The position numbers and the translations under genes are program-made. From the NCBI RefSeq assembly GCF_008370345.1, contig NZ_VTUU01000001.1, positions 176,860-240,859 on the forward strand: a stretch of 64,000 bases of DNA, given 5' to 3'. This DNA is from Marinobacter salinexigens (lineage in GTDB: Bacteria; Pseudomonadota; Gammaproteobacteria; Pseudomonadales; Oleiphilaceae). The stretch's first letter is position 1. Every line of letters starts with the position of its first letter. Below, one piece after another: positions 34,751 to 43,020 of the stretch. Below the pieces are notes generated by a model. That model was not told the DNA's origin. It saw only the letters and a program-made list of their open reading frames with translations, and made no database searches.

Positions 34751-35707
34751 ATGAAAACAATAGCCCGACTGTTTGCTTTTATGCTGGTGTTCCAGTGGGC
34801 CGCAGCCCAGGAAGTCAGCGACGGTGACAAGCTACTCAACCGGCCAGCGGATCGTACATACGATGTCGTGTTGGAATCCGGCTACCTTAAAGTGGGTGTT
34901 TACGAGAATTTCCCTCCGTATTCCTACGAAGTGAATGGCGAGCCCCGAGGGCTCGACGTTGAGCTGGGCAAACGTATCGCCGAGGAAATGGGTCTGGAAT
35001 TCAAGGTGCACTGGATCGTGCCTGATGAAAACCTGGGTGATGATCTGCGGAACAATGTCTGGAAAGGGCATTACCTTGCCAAGCAGAGGCTGGCGGATGT
35101 CATGCTGCGGGTGCCCTATGACAAGACATACGCCTACATGCAGGACTCTACCGGTGAGTACGTCAACGAACAGGTGGTGATGTTCGGCCCCTATCAACAG
35201 GAAACCTGGCAGATTGCCTATAACCCGGAGCGACTGGAGTCGGTTGATACCGTTGCTGTGTTTCAGTATCACCCCATTGGCGTCGAGATCGATACTTTGC
35301 CGGATTTTTACCTGACATCAGGTCTGCGTGGCCGTTTGCGGGATCAGGTCAGGCATTTCAGAAACGTCGAGGAAGCGTTCAGGGCGATGCGGGATGGTGA
35401 AGTGGCTGCAGTGATGGGCATGCGGGCTGAAATTGACCACGAACTGGCGAAAGCGGAGAACCGTGAGTTTCGCCTGGCGGGCAATGGCTTTCCGGGAATC
35501 GGAAAGCAGGTCTGGGATGTGGGAATGGCGGTAAAGCAGTCACACCGTCAATTGGGTTATGCGTTGGAGGATGTTGTCGGGCGGCTGGTCAAATCCGGAC
35601 GGCTTGAACAGTTGTTCGCGGACCTGAATCTGCGTTATGGCGTGCCCCAGTACTACAAGGAGTTCCTTAGCGAGGAGGCGCTGGCCAAGGCCGAGGGCAA
35701 ACTCTGA
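34751..35707 (+). CDS. Quinoprotein-associated periplasmic solute-binding protein (MoxJ/PedG-like)
   Basis: A 318-residue family 3 extracellular solute-binding-like protein with a signal peptide (residues 1-19, cleavage after WAAA). Its first lobe has KVGVYENFPPYSYEVNGEPRG and DVELGKRIAEEMGLEF (about 48-82), the amino-acid-binding fold. No ABC permease or ATPase is adjacent. Relatives occur next to PQQ dehydrogenases and cytochrome c in Pseudomonas and methylotrophs (MoxJ), where they are thought to help mature or activate the dehydrogenase. GGAG six bases before 34751 fixes the start. It follows exaB by 90 bases, probably on the same transcript, and is followed by a terminator. Confidence 0.83.
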   Translation: MKTIARLFAFMLVFQWAAAQEVSDGDKLLNRPADRTYDVVLESGYLKVGVYENFPPYSYEVNGEPRGLDVELGKRIAEEMGLEFKVHWIVPDENLGDDLRNNVWKGHYLAKQRLADVMLRVPYDKTYAYMQDSTGEYVNEQVVMFGPYQQETWQIAYNPERLESVDTVAVFQYHPIGVEIDTLPDFYLTSGLRGRLRDQVRHFRNVEEAFRAMRDGEVAAVMGMRAEIDHELAKAENREFRLAGNGFPGIGKQVWDVGMAVKQSHRQLGYALEDVVGRLVKSGRLEQLFADLNLRYGVPQYYKEFLSEEALAKAEGKL

Positions 35708-35737
35708 ACGAACGACGGACACTTGCTCCGGTTATTG

Positions 35738-35768
35738 AAAAAGCCCGCGATTCTGTCGCGGGTTTTTT
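35738..35768 (+). terminator. Rho-independent terminator after the MoxJ-like gene
   Basis: A-run, stem CCCGCGA (35744-35750), loop TTCTG, stem TCGCGGG (35756-35762), then TTTTTT. It ends the exaB transcript just before the control region of the lanthanide-type dehydrogenase. Confidence 0.92.
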
Positions 35769-35785
35769 CGTTGCAGGGAAGGTAT

Positions 35786-35795
35786 TACTACCAAG
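35786..35795 (+). promoter_or_regulatory. TACTACCAAG element upstream of the lanthanide-type dehydrogenase
   Basis: Exact TACTACCAAG, 136 bases before the start codon at 35922, followed by TGATGAG. The 17-base pattern TACTACCAAG-N-GATGAG is shared with the aldehyde dehydrogenase control region at 40917. Confidence 0.65.
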
Positions 35796-35864
35796 TGATG
35801 AGAAAACCTGTGCCGGGGGTTAATTGTTGCTCTTTCTCATAAAAAGAAGAATCAACTCAGAGGC

Positions 35865-35877
35865 GGGAAAAGTTCCC
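35865..35877. promoter_or_regulatory. Inverted repeat GGGAAAAGTTCCC (copy 2)
   Basis: Identical to 33999-34011. It lies 45 bases before the start codon, within the expected promoter or 5' leader, and could act as a repressor site or as an activator site close to the promoter. Confidence 0.55.
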
Positions 35878-35921
35878 GGTTCGCCGAGAAACCGACAACA
35901 AGAGACTTGGAGAGCGCAACC

Positions 35922-37700
35922 ATGAGAACGAACAAGTTCGGGATTCGCATTGCGGCCAGTGCCCTGGCACTGGCTGTGTCCTACGGTGCCAACGCAACGG
36001 TAACCGACAAAGATATCCTTAACGATGCCAACACACCGGAAGACGTCGTCAGTTACGGTATGGGTACCCAGGGCCAGCGTTTCAGCAGCCTGGCTGACCT
36101 GAATACTGACAACGTCAAGTTCCTTCAGCCTGCCTGGGCCTTCTCCTTCGGCAGCGAAAAAATGCGTGGGCAGGAAACTCAGCCCATGATCAAGGATGGC
36201 GTCATGTACGTCAGCGCCTCCTACTCTCGTGTTTACGCCATCGATGCCAAGACCGGTGAAGAACTGTGGCAGTATGATGCACGCCTTCCTGACGGCATCA
36301 TGCCTTGCTGTGACGTTGTAAACCGCGGCGTTGCCCTGTACGACGACAAGGTTATCTTCGGTACCCTGGATGCCAAGCTGGTTGCCCTGAACAAGGACAC
36401 TGGCAAGCCGATGTGGATCAAGAAAGTAGCTGATTACCAGGCGGGTTACGCTATCACGGCAGCTCCGCTGGTTGTTAAAGGCAAGGTCATTACCGGTGTC
36501 TCCGGTGGTGAATTCGGTATCGTTGGCAAGGTTGAAGCCTACGACGCCAACACCGGTGAGAAGGTATGGACCCGTCCGACCGTTGAAGGCCACATGGGCT
36601 ATGTCTATAAAGACGGCAAAGCGGTCGAGAACGGCATATCCGGTGGCAAGGCTGGTGTGACCTGGCCTGGCGATATGTGGAAAAATGGCGGCGCGGCGAC
36701 CTGGCTGGGCGGCACCTACGATCCTGAAACCGACTCCCTGTTCTTCGGTACCGGTAACCCGGCGCCCTGGAACTCTCACCTGCGTCCGGGCGACAACCTG
36801 TTTTCCTCCTCGCGTCTGGCTATCGATCCGGACGACGGCAGCATAAAGTGGCATTTCCAGACCACCCCTCACGATGGCTGGGACTACGATGGTGTTAACG
36901 AACTGGTTTCCTTTGATCTGAAAGAGGGCGGCAAGACCGTCAAGGCAGCAGCTACTGCTGACCGTAACGGTTTCATGTACGTCCTGAACCGTGAAAACGG
37001 CGACTTCATCCGGGGCTTCCCGTTTGTAGACAAGATCACCTGGGCTGAAGGTCTGGATCCGAAGACCGGTCGCCCGATCTACAAAGAAGGTGGCCGCCCG
37101 GGTAACCCGGCCGATATGGATGGCAAGAAGGGTGAAATGGTTCTAGCCCAGCCTGCATTCCTTGGCGGCAAAAACTGGATGCCGATGGCTTACAGTCAGG
37201 AAACTGAACTCTTCTATGTGCCCTCCAACGAGTGGGCTATGGACATCTGGAACGAAAACGTCTCCTACAAGAAAGGTGCGGCGTTCCTGGGTGCAGGGTT
37301 CACCATCAAGCCGGCTAACGACGATTACATCGGTGTACTCCGCGCCATGGATCCGAAGACAGGTAAAGAAGTCTGGCGTTACGAAAACACCGCACCTCTG
37401 TGGGGTGGCGTAATGACCACTGCGGGCAACCTGGTCTTCACCGGTACTCCGGAAGGTTACCTGAAAGCGTTTGACGCCAAGACCGGCGAAGAGCTCTACC
37501 GCTTCAACACCGGTTCCGGTGTGGTTGGTACGCCGATCACCTGGACCATGGACGGTGAGCAGTACGTATCCGTGGCCTCCGGCTGGGGTGGTGCTGTTCC
37601 TCTCTGGGGTGGTGAAGTGGCCAAAGTGGTCAAGCACTTCAACCAGGGTGGTGCCATCTGGACCTTCAAACTGCCGAAGGACCGTGTTGCCAGCAAGTAA
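35922..37700 (+). CDS. pedH: Quinoprotein alcohol dehydrogenase, lanthanide type (PedH-like)
   Basis: A 592-residue periplasmic quinoprotein with a signal peptide (1-25, cleavage near ANA). It has a vicinal disulfide Cys129-Cys130 (MPCCDVVN), metal ligands Glu197 (SGGEFG) and Asn279 (GTGNPAPWN), and catalytic Asp321 in HDGWDYDG. Asp323, two residues later, is the extra carboxylate that marks lanthanide-dependent enzymes such as PedH and XoxF (known); metal use here is inferred. GGAG nine bases before the ATG at 35922 supports this start over an in-frame TTG at 35907. It has its own control region and a strong terminator, so it is monocistronic. Confidence 0.93.
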   Translation: MRTNKFGIRIAASALALAVSYGANATVTDKDILNDANTPEDVVSYGMGTQGQRFSSLADLNTDNVKFLQPAWAFSFGSEKMRGQETQPMIKDGVMYVSASYSRVYAIDAKTGEELWQYDARLPDGIMPCCDVVNRGVALYDDKVIFGTLDAKLVALNKDTGKPMWIKKVADYQAGYAITAAPLVVKGKVITGVSGGEFGIVGKVEAYDANTGEKVWTRPTVEGHMGYVYKDGKAVENGISGGKAGVTWPGDMWKNGGAATWLGGTYDPETDSLFFGTGNPAPWNSHLRPGDNLFSSSRLAIDPDDGSIKWHFQTTPHDGWDYDGVNELVSFDLKEGGKTVKAAATADRNGFMYVLNRENGDFIRGFPFVDKITWAEGLDPKTGRPIYKEGGRPGNPADMDGKKGEMVLAQPAFLGGKNWMPMAYSQETELFYVPSNEWAMDIWNENVSYKKGAAFLGAGFTIKPANDDYIGVLRAMDPKTGKEVWRYENTAPLWGGVMTTAGNLVFTGTPEGYLKAFDAKTGEELYRFNTGSGVVGTPITWTMDGEQYVSVASGWGGAVPLWGGEVAKVVKHFNQGGAIWTFKLPKDRVASK

Positions 37701-37715
37701 TTGTCTGGCCGGATG

Positions 37716-37747
37716 AAAAAAGGTCGCCTCCGGGCGACCTTTTTTTG
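37716..37747 (+). terminator. Rho-independent terminator after the lanthanide-type dehydrogenase
   Basis: A-run, stem AGGTCGCC (37721-37728), loop TCCG, stem GGCGACCT (37733-37740), then TTTTTT. It is also usable from the convergent HD gene because of the flanking A-run. Confidence 0.93.
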
Positions 37748-37770
37748 TGTGAGTCGGGGTGGGAGCCCGC

Positions 37771-38367
37771 TCATTCCATGGCTGCTTCGGCCTTCTTATA
37801 GATAGACTTCACAGGCTTTTCGAATACCTTGCGAACCATGGGCTCGAAGAATTCCAGCGGCAGAATTTCACCTTCTGGATCGAAGGCCGGTGAGTCGTAC
37901 TTGCTGACGAATTCGATGGTGCGTTTGAAGTGCGGATGATCCTTGTATTCATCACGCATATTCCGGTCCATGCCGATGTAATGGAAGAAATAATAGCCCT
38001 GGAAGATGGCGTGGTGCTTGATCATCCAGTGGTTTTCTTCGCTGACAAACGGTTCCAGAAGAACAGCAGCTACATCGGCGTGGTTGTAGCTGCCCAGGGT
38101 GTCACCAATGTCGTGGAGCAGGGCGCAGACGACGTATTCGTCATCTTTGCCGTCACGATGGGCGAGGGTTGCGGTTTGCAGACAGTGAGACAGGCGATCG
38201 ATAGGGAATCCGCCGAAGTCGCCTTTCAGCAGCATCAGGTGTTCAAGAATCCGGTCTGGAAGCCCTTTGGCAAACTGTCCGAACTGGCTGGCAATCAGGT
38301 TCCAGTCCTCGGCGGTGCCATCTTTCATGTGGTGGAATTGCGCTTTGGGGGCGTTCATATCACTCAT
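37771..38367 (-). CDS. HD-domain metal-dependent protein (predicted hydrolase or oxygenase)
   Basis: A 198-residue soluble protein of the HD superfamily. The HD pair is His85-Asp86 in ALLHDIGDTLG, with further candidate ligands His61, His96, His118/119 and Asp158. The spacing of His61 and His85-Asp86 recalls PhnZ-like diiron oxygenases, but later ligands do not align convincingly, so a phosphohydrolase is equally possible. GGGAG eight bases before the ATG supports the start. It follows the class II aldolase gene by 14 bases on the same strand, so the two likely form an operon convergent with pedH. Confidence 0.72.
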   Translation of the reverse strand: MSDMNAPKAQFHHMKDGTAEDWNLIASQFGQFAKGLPDRILEHLMLLKGDFGGFPIDRLSHCLQTATLAHRDGKDDEYVVCALLHDIGDTLGSYNHADVAAVLLEPFVSEENHWMIKHHAIFQGYYFFHYIGMDRNMRDEYKDHPHFKRTIEFVSKYDSPAFDPEGEILPLEFFEPMVRKVFEKPVKSIYKKAEAAME

Positions 38368-38381
38368 TGTGGTCTCTCCCT

Positions 38382-39152
38382 TCAGTCCCTGTAGCCCGGA
38401 TCAATCCGATCCAGTTTGCGCAGCAGGGCTGGCCAGGCGAGTTTACCGCCCAGGCCTTTAGTAGCTTGTTTGGCCTGAGCCTGAATCGTGCTCAGGATTT
38501 CATCCGGAATTTTTACAACCGGTTGTCCGGATGCCATGGCCTGGAGCTGGATTTCACAGGCGGTCTGCAGGATGTACATGCCCAGGAAGGCATCTGCGAC
38601 GGTGCTGCCGGTGGTCAGCAGGCCGTGGTTGCGCAGGATCATGAAGTTATTTTCGCCCAGATCGGCCTGCAACCGGGCCTTTTCGTCTTCACGCAGGGCC
38701 ACACCTTCATAATCGTGGTAGGCCAGATTCGAAAGCGGGAACAGGCTTTGTTGCGACAGCGCCAGGAGGCCTTCTTTCTGGGTGGAAATCGCAACACCTT
38801 CGGTAGTGTGGGTGTGCATCACGCAGGCGGCGTCGTCACGAACAGCGTGTACTGCGCTGTGGATGGTGAAACCGGCCGGATTGACGTCAAAATCATCCGG
38901 ATTGATCTTGTTGCCTTCCTGGTCGATACGCACCAGGCTGGAGGCGGTAATCTCTTCGAACATCATGCCGTATGGGTTGATCAGGAACTGATGCTCAGGC
39001 CCCGGGATGCGAGCCGAAATATGGGTGAAAATCAGGTCATCCCAGCCATAGAGTGCAATCAGGCGATAGGCGGCAGCAAGATCAACGCGGAGTTGCCACT
39101 CTTCCTCGCTGACCAATGCTTTTTTTGACGGAATGGTTAAAGGCTCTGACAT
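38382..39152 (-). CDS. Class II aldolase/adducin family protein
   Basis: A 256-residue cytosolic protein of the class II aldolase/adducin fold. Zinc-ligand region VMHTHTTEGVAIS (about 107-119) and the ILRNHGLLTTG motif (about 171-181) are characteristic; the N-terminal AYRLIALYGWDDLIFTHISARIP is also typical. Family members act as aldolases, decarboxylases or epimerases on small hydroxy-acids or sugar phosphates; the substrate is unknown here. AGAGG lies eight bases before the ATG at 39152. Paired with the HD gene and divergent from a Crp/Fnr regulator, it may be part of a small regulated catabolic module. Confidence 0.85.
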   Translation of the reverse strand: MSEPLTIPSKKALVSEEEWQLRVDLAAAYRLIALYGWDDLIFTHISARIPGPEHQFLINPYGMMFEEITASSLVRIDQEGNKINPDDFDVNPAGFTIHSAVHAVRDDAACVMHTHTTEGVAISTQKEGLLALSQQSLFPLSNLAYHDYEGVALREDEKARLQADLGENNFMILRNHGLLTTGSTVADAFLGMYILQTACEIQLQAMASGQPVVKIPDEILSTIQAQAKQATKGLGGKLAWPALLRKLDRIDPGYRD

Positions 39153-39293
39153 TTCGTAATCCTCTCTCGACACGGTCGTTGTTTTTGTCTTTGATCAATC
39201 TCAGTTTAGGCTGGTTATTGTGCGCCAGACTGTCAAATCGTTTACATTGTGTGCCAGGGCGTTTCTTTAGACTTGGTGGGATCTTTCGGGTAA

Positions 39294-39986
39294 ATGATAA
39301 ATATCAAAGAGGTGCTGGGATCCTGTCCTTTGCTGGGCGCCATGCCGGAACAGGGGCTCGCTGAAGCGGCCGCCATGGCCAGGGTGCGGCGTTTCAGTGT
39401 GGATGATCCAATCTATGATCCAGGTTCGATGCAATCCACCTTGTGCGTCATTGCCCGTGGCACGGTGCGGATCACCTCGGTGAATGCGTCGGGGCGGGAA
39501 GCCACACTGATCATGTTCGATGCAGGATCATGGTTCGGCGATGCGGTGTTTTCCCCCGGGATGCCCAGGGTCTACGGCGTTACGGCCCATCTGGACGCCA
39601 CGATCATCGAATTACCAGGGGAAGGGTTCCGGCAGTTGCTGGCGAAATACCCCGAGAATTACCCGGTTGTTCTGGACATGGTGAGCCGCCGGTTGTGGTC
39701 GGCAATCTCGATTCTGGAGGATGATGCCTTGAGAGGGGTCTCGGCACGGATTGGCCGCCGGCTTCTCTTTCTGTCCGAGATTCAGGGGATTCGGGTGAGT
39801 GGTAGTGAGTCGGTTACCCTCAGACTGACCCGGGAACAGATCGCTAATATGATGGGGATGACCCGGCAGGGTGTCCATCGACGCATCAAGGAATATGAAG
39901 AACTCGGGTTGCTGACGCTGTCTTATGGCAAGGTAACCATCAATGATCCGTCTGCCCTGCAGGCACATATAGATGCACTCGATTAA
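39294..39986 (+). CDS. Crp/Fnr-family transcriptional regulator
   Basis: A 230-residue regulator with an N-terminal cyclic-nucleotide-binding-like jelly roll (about 15-130) and a C-terminal Crp-type helix-turn-helix (LTREQIANMMGMTRQGVHRRIKEYEELGLL, split near 177-206). There is only one N-terminal Cys (Cys11), so it is not an FNR-type iron-sulfur sensor. The residues expected to bind cAMP (RxS at the phosphate cassette) are not apparent, so the signal is unknown. It is divergent from the aldolase-HD pair, which it could control, and lies upstream of a BASS transporter gene by about 41 bases. Confidence 0.85.
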   Translation: MINIKEVLGSCPLLGAMPEQGLAEAAAMARVRRFSVDDPIYDPGSMQSTLCVIARGTVRITSVNASGREATLIMFDAGSWFGDAVFSPGMPRVYGVTAHLDATIIELPGEGFRQLLAKYPENYPVVLDMVSRRLWSAISILEDDALRGVSARIGRRLLFLSEIQGIRVSGSESVTLRLTREQIANMMGMTRQGVHRRIKEYEELGLLTLSYGKVTINDPSALQAHIDALD

Positions 39987-40027
39987 AGGGTGTTAAAGCG
40001 AAAACAACAATAAATCAGGAGTGTGTC

Positions 40028-40900
40028 TTGGAATCCAGTCCGTTGATTTCAATTGGTTTGCCGGTGTCTCTGTTCATCATCATGGTGGGTATAGGGCTAA
40101 CGCTGACGGTGCGCGACTTCGGTCAGGTGACGTTAAACCCGAAGGGCATGGTGGTTGGCACCGTTGCTCAGATTCTGTTGATGCCGTTGGTAGCCTTTGC
40201 GCTGGCTGCTGTGCTTGGGCTTGCCCCTGCGCTGGCTGTCGGGCTCGTGATCATTGCGGCCTGTCCGGGAGGAACCACGTCCAATCTGTTTGTGATGCTG
40301 TCCCGTGGACATATTGCGCTTTCTATCCTGCTGACCGTCTCTGCCAGCCTGATCACTATCGTAACCCTGCCGTTTTTCACCAATTATGCTCTGGAGATGT
40401 ACTACGGTGAGGGTGCCAGTATTGCGCTGCCGGTGGGTAAAACCATTGCGATGCTGGTGGTGATTGTCCTGTTGCCGGTTGCCATTGGAATGTTAATCCG
40501 CACCCGCGCGCCCGAGTTGGCTCAAAAAGGTGAGGGCATCGTCAGTATTTTTGGGGGGCTGGTGCTGCTGTTGCTGATTATAGCCCTGCTGTGGGGATCC
40601 AGGGAGCGTCTTCCGGAGCTGATGAGCCAGGCCGGGCCTGCCGCCTTCCTGCTTAATCTTGTCGGTGTCTGCATCGGGCTGGCCAGCAGCCGCTTGCTGG
40701 GCCTGTCCCAGAGGGAGTCGCTGGCGGTAGCTGTTGAATTGGGGATCAAGAACGGAACTATCGCAATGATGGTCACGCTCACGTTGCTTGAATCCAGTGA
40801 AATGTCGATTCCCGCCGTCGCTTACAGTGTCATGATGTATGCGTTCGGAGCCTTGCTCATCTTCATGGGACGTCGCCTCGTTCCCGCGACCGCCCAGTAG
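40028..40900 (+). CDS. BASS-family (bile acid:sodium symporter-like) transporter
   Basis: A 290-residue integral membrane protein with about nine or ten hydrophobic helices. It has the BASS-family motif AACPGGTTSNLFVMLSRGHIALS (split near residues 78-100) and the ELGIKNGTIAMMV segment (near 237-249). Bacterial members move small organic anions with sodium. It begins with TTG at 40028: AGGAG lies six bases before it, and no ATG gives a full first helix. Its end is just 17 bases before the TACTACCAAG element of exaC, so it does not depend on that promoter. Confidence 0.83.
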   Translation: MESSPLISIGLPVSLFIIMVGIGLTLTVRDFGQVTLNPKGMVVGTVAQILLMPLVAFALAAVLGLAPALAVGLVIIAACPGGTTSNLFVMLSRGHIALSILLTVSASLITIVTLPFFTNYALEMYYGEGASIALPVGKTIAMLVVIVLLPVAIGMLIRTRAPELAQKGEGIVSIFGGLVLLLLIIALLWGSRERLPELMSQAGPAAFLLNLVGVCIGLASSRLLGLSQRESLAVAVELGIKNGTIAMMVTLTLLESSEMSIPAVAYSVMMYAFGALLIFMGRRLVPATAQ

Positions 40901-40916
40901 GGCGGTCCGGACCATC

Positions 40917-40926
40917 TACTACCAAG
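40917..40926 (+). promoter_or_regulatory. TACTACCAAG element upstream of exaC
   Basis: Exact TACTACCAAG, 126 bases before the exaC start codon, followed by GGATGAG. With the copy at 35786 it defines the longer pattern TACTACCAAG-N-GATGAG. Confidence 0.65.
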
Positions 40927-41042
40927 GGATGAGTTTTTCCCCTCCATCGGATCATTCACCAATCCCGGTTCGGCGTCTACATTGAATGGGTAAACGCGAA
41001 GGCCGCGTTGCCCTGCGATAAACACAACAAGAGGTCGACACC

Positions 41043-42563
41043 ATGATCTACGCTCAACCAGGAAAGGATGGCTCCGTCGTTTCTTTCAAATCCCGTTACG
41101 AGAACTACATCGGTGGCGAGTGGGTTGCCCCGGTTAAAGGCCAGTATTTCGAAAACGTCACCCCGGTTACCGGTGGCGTTATCTGTGAAATTCCCCGTTC
41201 CACTGCCGAAGATGTCGAGTTGGCTCTGGATGCTGCACACAAAGCGGCTCCGGCCTGGGGTAAGACGTCTGTCACCGAGCGCTCCAATATCCTGCTGAAG
41301 ATTGCCGACCGCATCGAAGCCAACCTGGAAAAGCTCGCGGTTGCAGAAACCTGGGACAACGGTAAAGCCGTTCGTGAAACCCTGGCTGCTGATATCCCGC
41401 TGGCTGCCGACCATTTCCGTTACTTCGCCGGCTGTCTCCGTGCACAGGAAGGCACCATCGGTGATATCGACGAGAAGACTGTGGCTTACCACTTCCACGA
41501 GCCGCTGGGTGTTGTTGGTCAGATCATTCCCTGGAACTTCCCGCTGCTGATGGCGGCCTGGAAACTGGCTCCGTGTCTGGCTGCCGGTAACTGCACCGTG
41601 CTCAAGCCTGCAGAGCAGACCCCTGCCAGCATCCTGGTGCTGATGGAAGTCATCGGCGACCTGCTGCCGCCGGGCGTGCTGAACGTGGTCAACGGCTACG
41701 GCGTTGAGGCTGGCCAGGCTCTGGCCACCAGTAAGCGCATCGCCAAGATCGCCTTCACCGGCTCTACCCCGGTTGGTTCACACATCCTGAAGTGCGCTGC
41801 CGAAAACATTATTCCTTCGACTGTTGAGCTGGGCGGTAAATCCCCCAACATCTACTTCTCCGACGTCATGAAGGCTGAGCCTGAGTTTGTCGACAAGTGT
41901 GTGGAAGGTCTGGTTCTGGCGTTCTTTAACCAGGGTGAAGTCTGCACCTGTCCTTCCCGGGCGCTGATCCAGGAAGACATGTTTGAAGAATTCATGCAGA
42001 AGGTGGTTGAACGCACCAAGACCATCAAGCGCGGTAATCCGCTGGATACTGATGTACAGGTGGGGGCGCAGGCCAGCAAAGAACAGTTCGACAAGATCAT
42101 GTCTTACCTGGAAATCGGTAAGCAGGAAGGCGCCGTTGTGCTGACCGGTGGTGATCGTGAGCACCTGGAAGGTGAGTTCAATGACGGTTACTACATTCAG
42201 CCGACCCTGTTCAAGGGCGACAACAAGATGCGCGTCTTCCAGGAAGAGATCTTCGGACCGGTTGTGGGTGTGACCACCTTCAAGACTGAAGAAGAAGCCC
42301 TGGCCATTGCCAACGACACCGAGTTTGGCCTTGGTGCCGGCGTCTGGACCCGTGATACCAATCGTGCCTACCGCATGGGCCGCGGTATTCAGGCCGGTCG
42401 TGTGTGGATGAACTGCTACCACGCTTACCCAGCACACGCTGCCTTCGGTGGCTACAAGAAGTCTGGTGTTGGTCGTGAGACCCACAAGATGATGCTCGAT
42501 CACTACCAGCAAACCAAGAACCTGTTGGTGAGCTACGACACCAACCCGCTGGGCTTCTTCTGA
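41043..42563 (+). CDS. exaC: NAD-dependent aldehyde dehydrogenase (ExaC/AldB-like)
   Basis: A 506-residue cytosolic aldehyde dehydrogenase that oxidises acetaldehyde and related products of alcohol oxidation. Visible are [21 protein letters not shown] (near 161-181), cofactor loop FTGSTPVG, catalytic Glu in ELGGKSPNI (near 261) and catalytic cysteine in [13 protein letters not shown] (Cys301 or Cys303), then [10 protein letters not shown]. Close to E. coli AldB and P. aeruginosa ExaC. AGAGG lies about eight bases before the ATG. It has its own upstream TACTACCAAG element. Confidence 0.94.
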   Translation: MIYAQPGKDGSVVSFKSRYENYIGGEWVAPVKGQYFENVTPVTGGVICEIPRSTAEDVELALDAAHKAAPAWGKTSVTERSNILLKIADRIEANLEKLAVAETWDNGKAVRETLAADIPLAADHFRYFAGCLRAQEGTIGDIDEKTVAYHFHEPLGVVGQIIPWNFPLLMAAWKLAPCLAAGNCTVLKPAEQTPASILVLMEVIGDLLPPGVLNVVNGYGVEAGQALATSKRIAKIAFTGSTPVGSHILKCAAENIIPSTVELGGKSPNIYFSDVMKAEPEFVDKCVEGLVLAFFNQGEVCTCPSRALIQEDMFEEFMQKVVERTKTIKRGNPLDTDVQVGAQASKEQFDKIMSYLEIGKQEGAVVLTGGDREHLEGEFNDGYYIQPTLFKGDNKMRVFQEEIFGPVVGVTTFKTEEEALAIANDTEFGLGAGVWTRDTNRAYRMGRGIQAGRVWMNCYHAYPAHAAFGGYKKSGVGRETHKMMLDHYQQTKNLLVSYDTNPLGFF

Positions 42564-42697
42564 TCTGCTAGAGCGGAAGTACGGGCCCATCCACACGGGC
42601 CCGCATGTGAGTCAGCACATGGGATGTGCACCTTCATCCCCGATGTCTGGTCGGGGATGCTCCTGCGGGAGCTTCTGGGTATTCTTGTCACTCTCTT

Positions 42698-42721
42698 AGG
42701 TCCTTCCCAGGGCCTTTTTTT
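42698..42721 (+). terminator. Rho-independent terminator after exaC
   Basis: Stem AGGTCC (42698-42703) with GGGCCT (42710-42715), one G-T wobble, 6-base loop, then TTTTTT. It separates exaC from the pqq transcript. Confidence 0.8.
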
Positions 42722-42767
42722 ATGCCTTTCAGGACGGTTTTCTTCGTAGCAAATTTCACCCTTTTGG

Positions 42768-42777
42768 ACCCACCAAA
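42768..42777 (+). promoter_or_regulatory. Degenerate TACTACCAAG-like element upstream of pqqA
   Basis: ACCCACCAAA matches TACTACCAAG at 6 of 10 positions and begins 127 bases before the pqqA ATG, the same spacing range as the three exact copies. Support comes mostly from position. Confidence 0.3.
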
Positions 42778-42894
42778 ACAGTTCCAAAGTAGCATATTTA
42801 GGCCTGTTCACGCCCGTTACGATGGAATTCGGGTTATCGGAAACGCCGGTAATACACCATCAATGCCTGACAATGACGATAAGAGGTGAGCATT

Positions 42895-42966
42895 ATGTGG
42901 ACTAAACCAGCCTATGAAGATCTGCGCATCGGTTTCGAAGTCACCATGTACTTCGCCAACCGCTAA
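42895..42966 (+). CDS. pqqA: PQQ precursor peptide PqqA
   Basis: A 23-residue peptide reading MWTKPAYEDLRIGFEVTMYF plus ANR. The conserved E16-x-x-x-Y20-type pair, here Glu15 or 16 and Tyr19 in FEVTMYF, supplies the carbon skeleton of PQQ after cross-linking by PqqE. GAGGTGAG precedes the ATG at 7 to 8 bases, and pqqB follows after 54 bases. The gene is too short for ordinary gene calling but the match to PqqA, including the KPAY start and YFANR end, is clear. Confidence 0.97.
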   Translation: MWTKPAYEDLRIGFEVTMYFANR

Positions 42967-43020
42967 GTGGCAGCGCGGCCAGCACTAAAACGCTGGCCGC
43001 ATTTGTTTCCGGGATCCAAC

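Larger units (their letters stand above)
42564..42894. other. Intergenic region between exaC and pqqA
   Basis: About 330 bases. It contains a GGGCCC inverted repeat just after the exaC stop (near 42582-42602), a rho-independent terminator (listed) and the pqqA control region with a degenerate copy of the TACTACCAAG element (listed). No gene other than pqqA is convincing. Confidence 0.6.

Noticed and set aside
39191..39198. TTGATCAA palindrome between the aldolase and Crp/Fnr genes as an FNR/CRP site
   Set aside because: Only eight bases match and the 4-base spacer of a TTGAT-N4-ATCAA site is absent.
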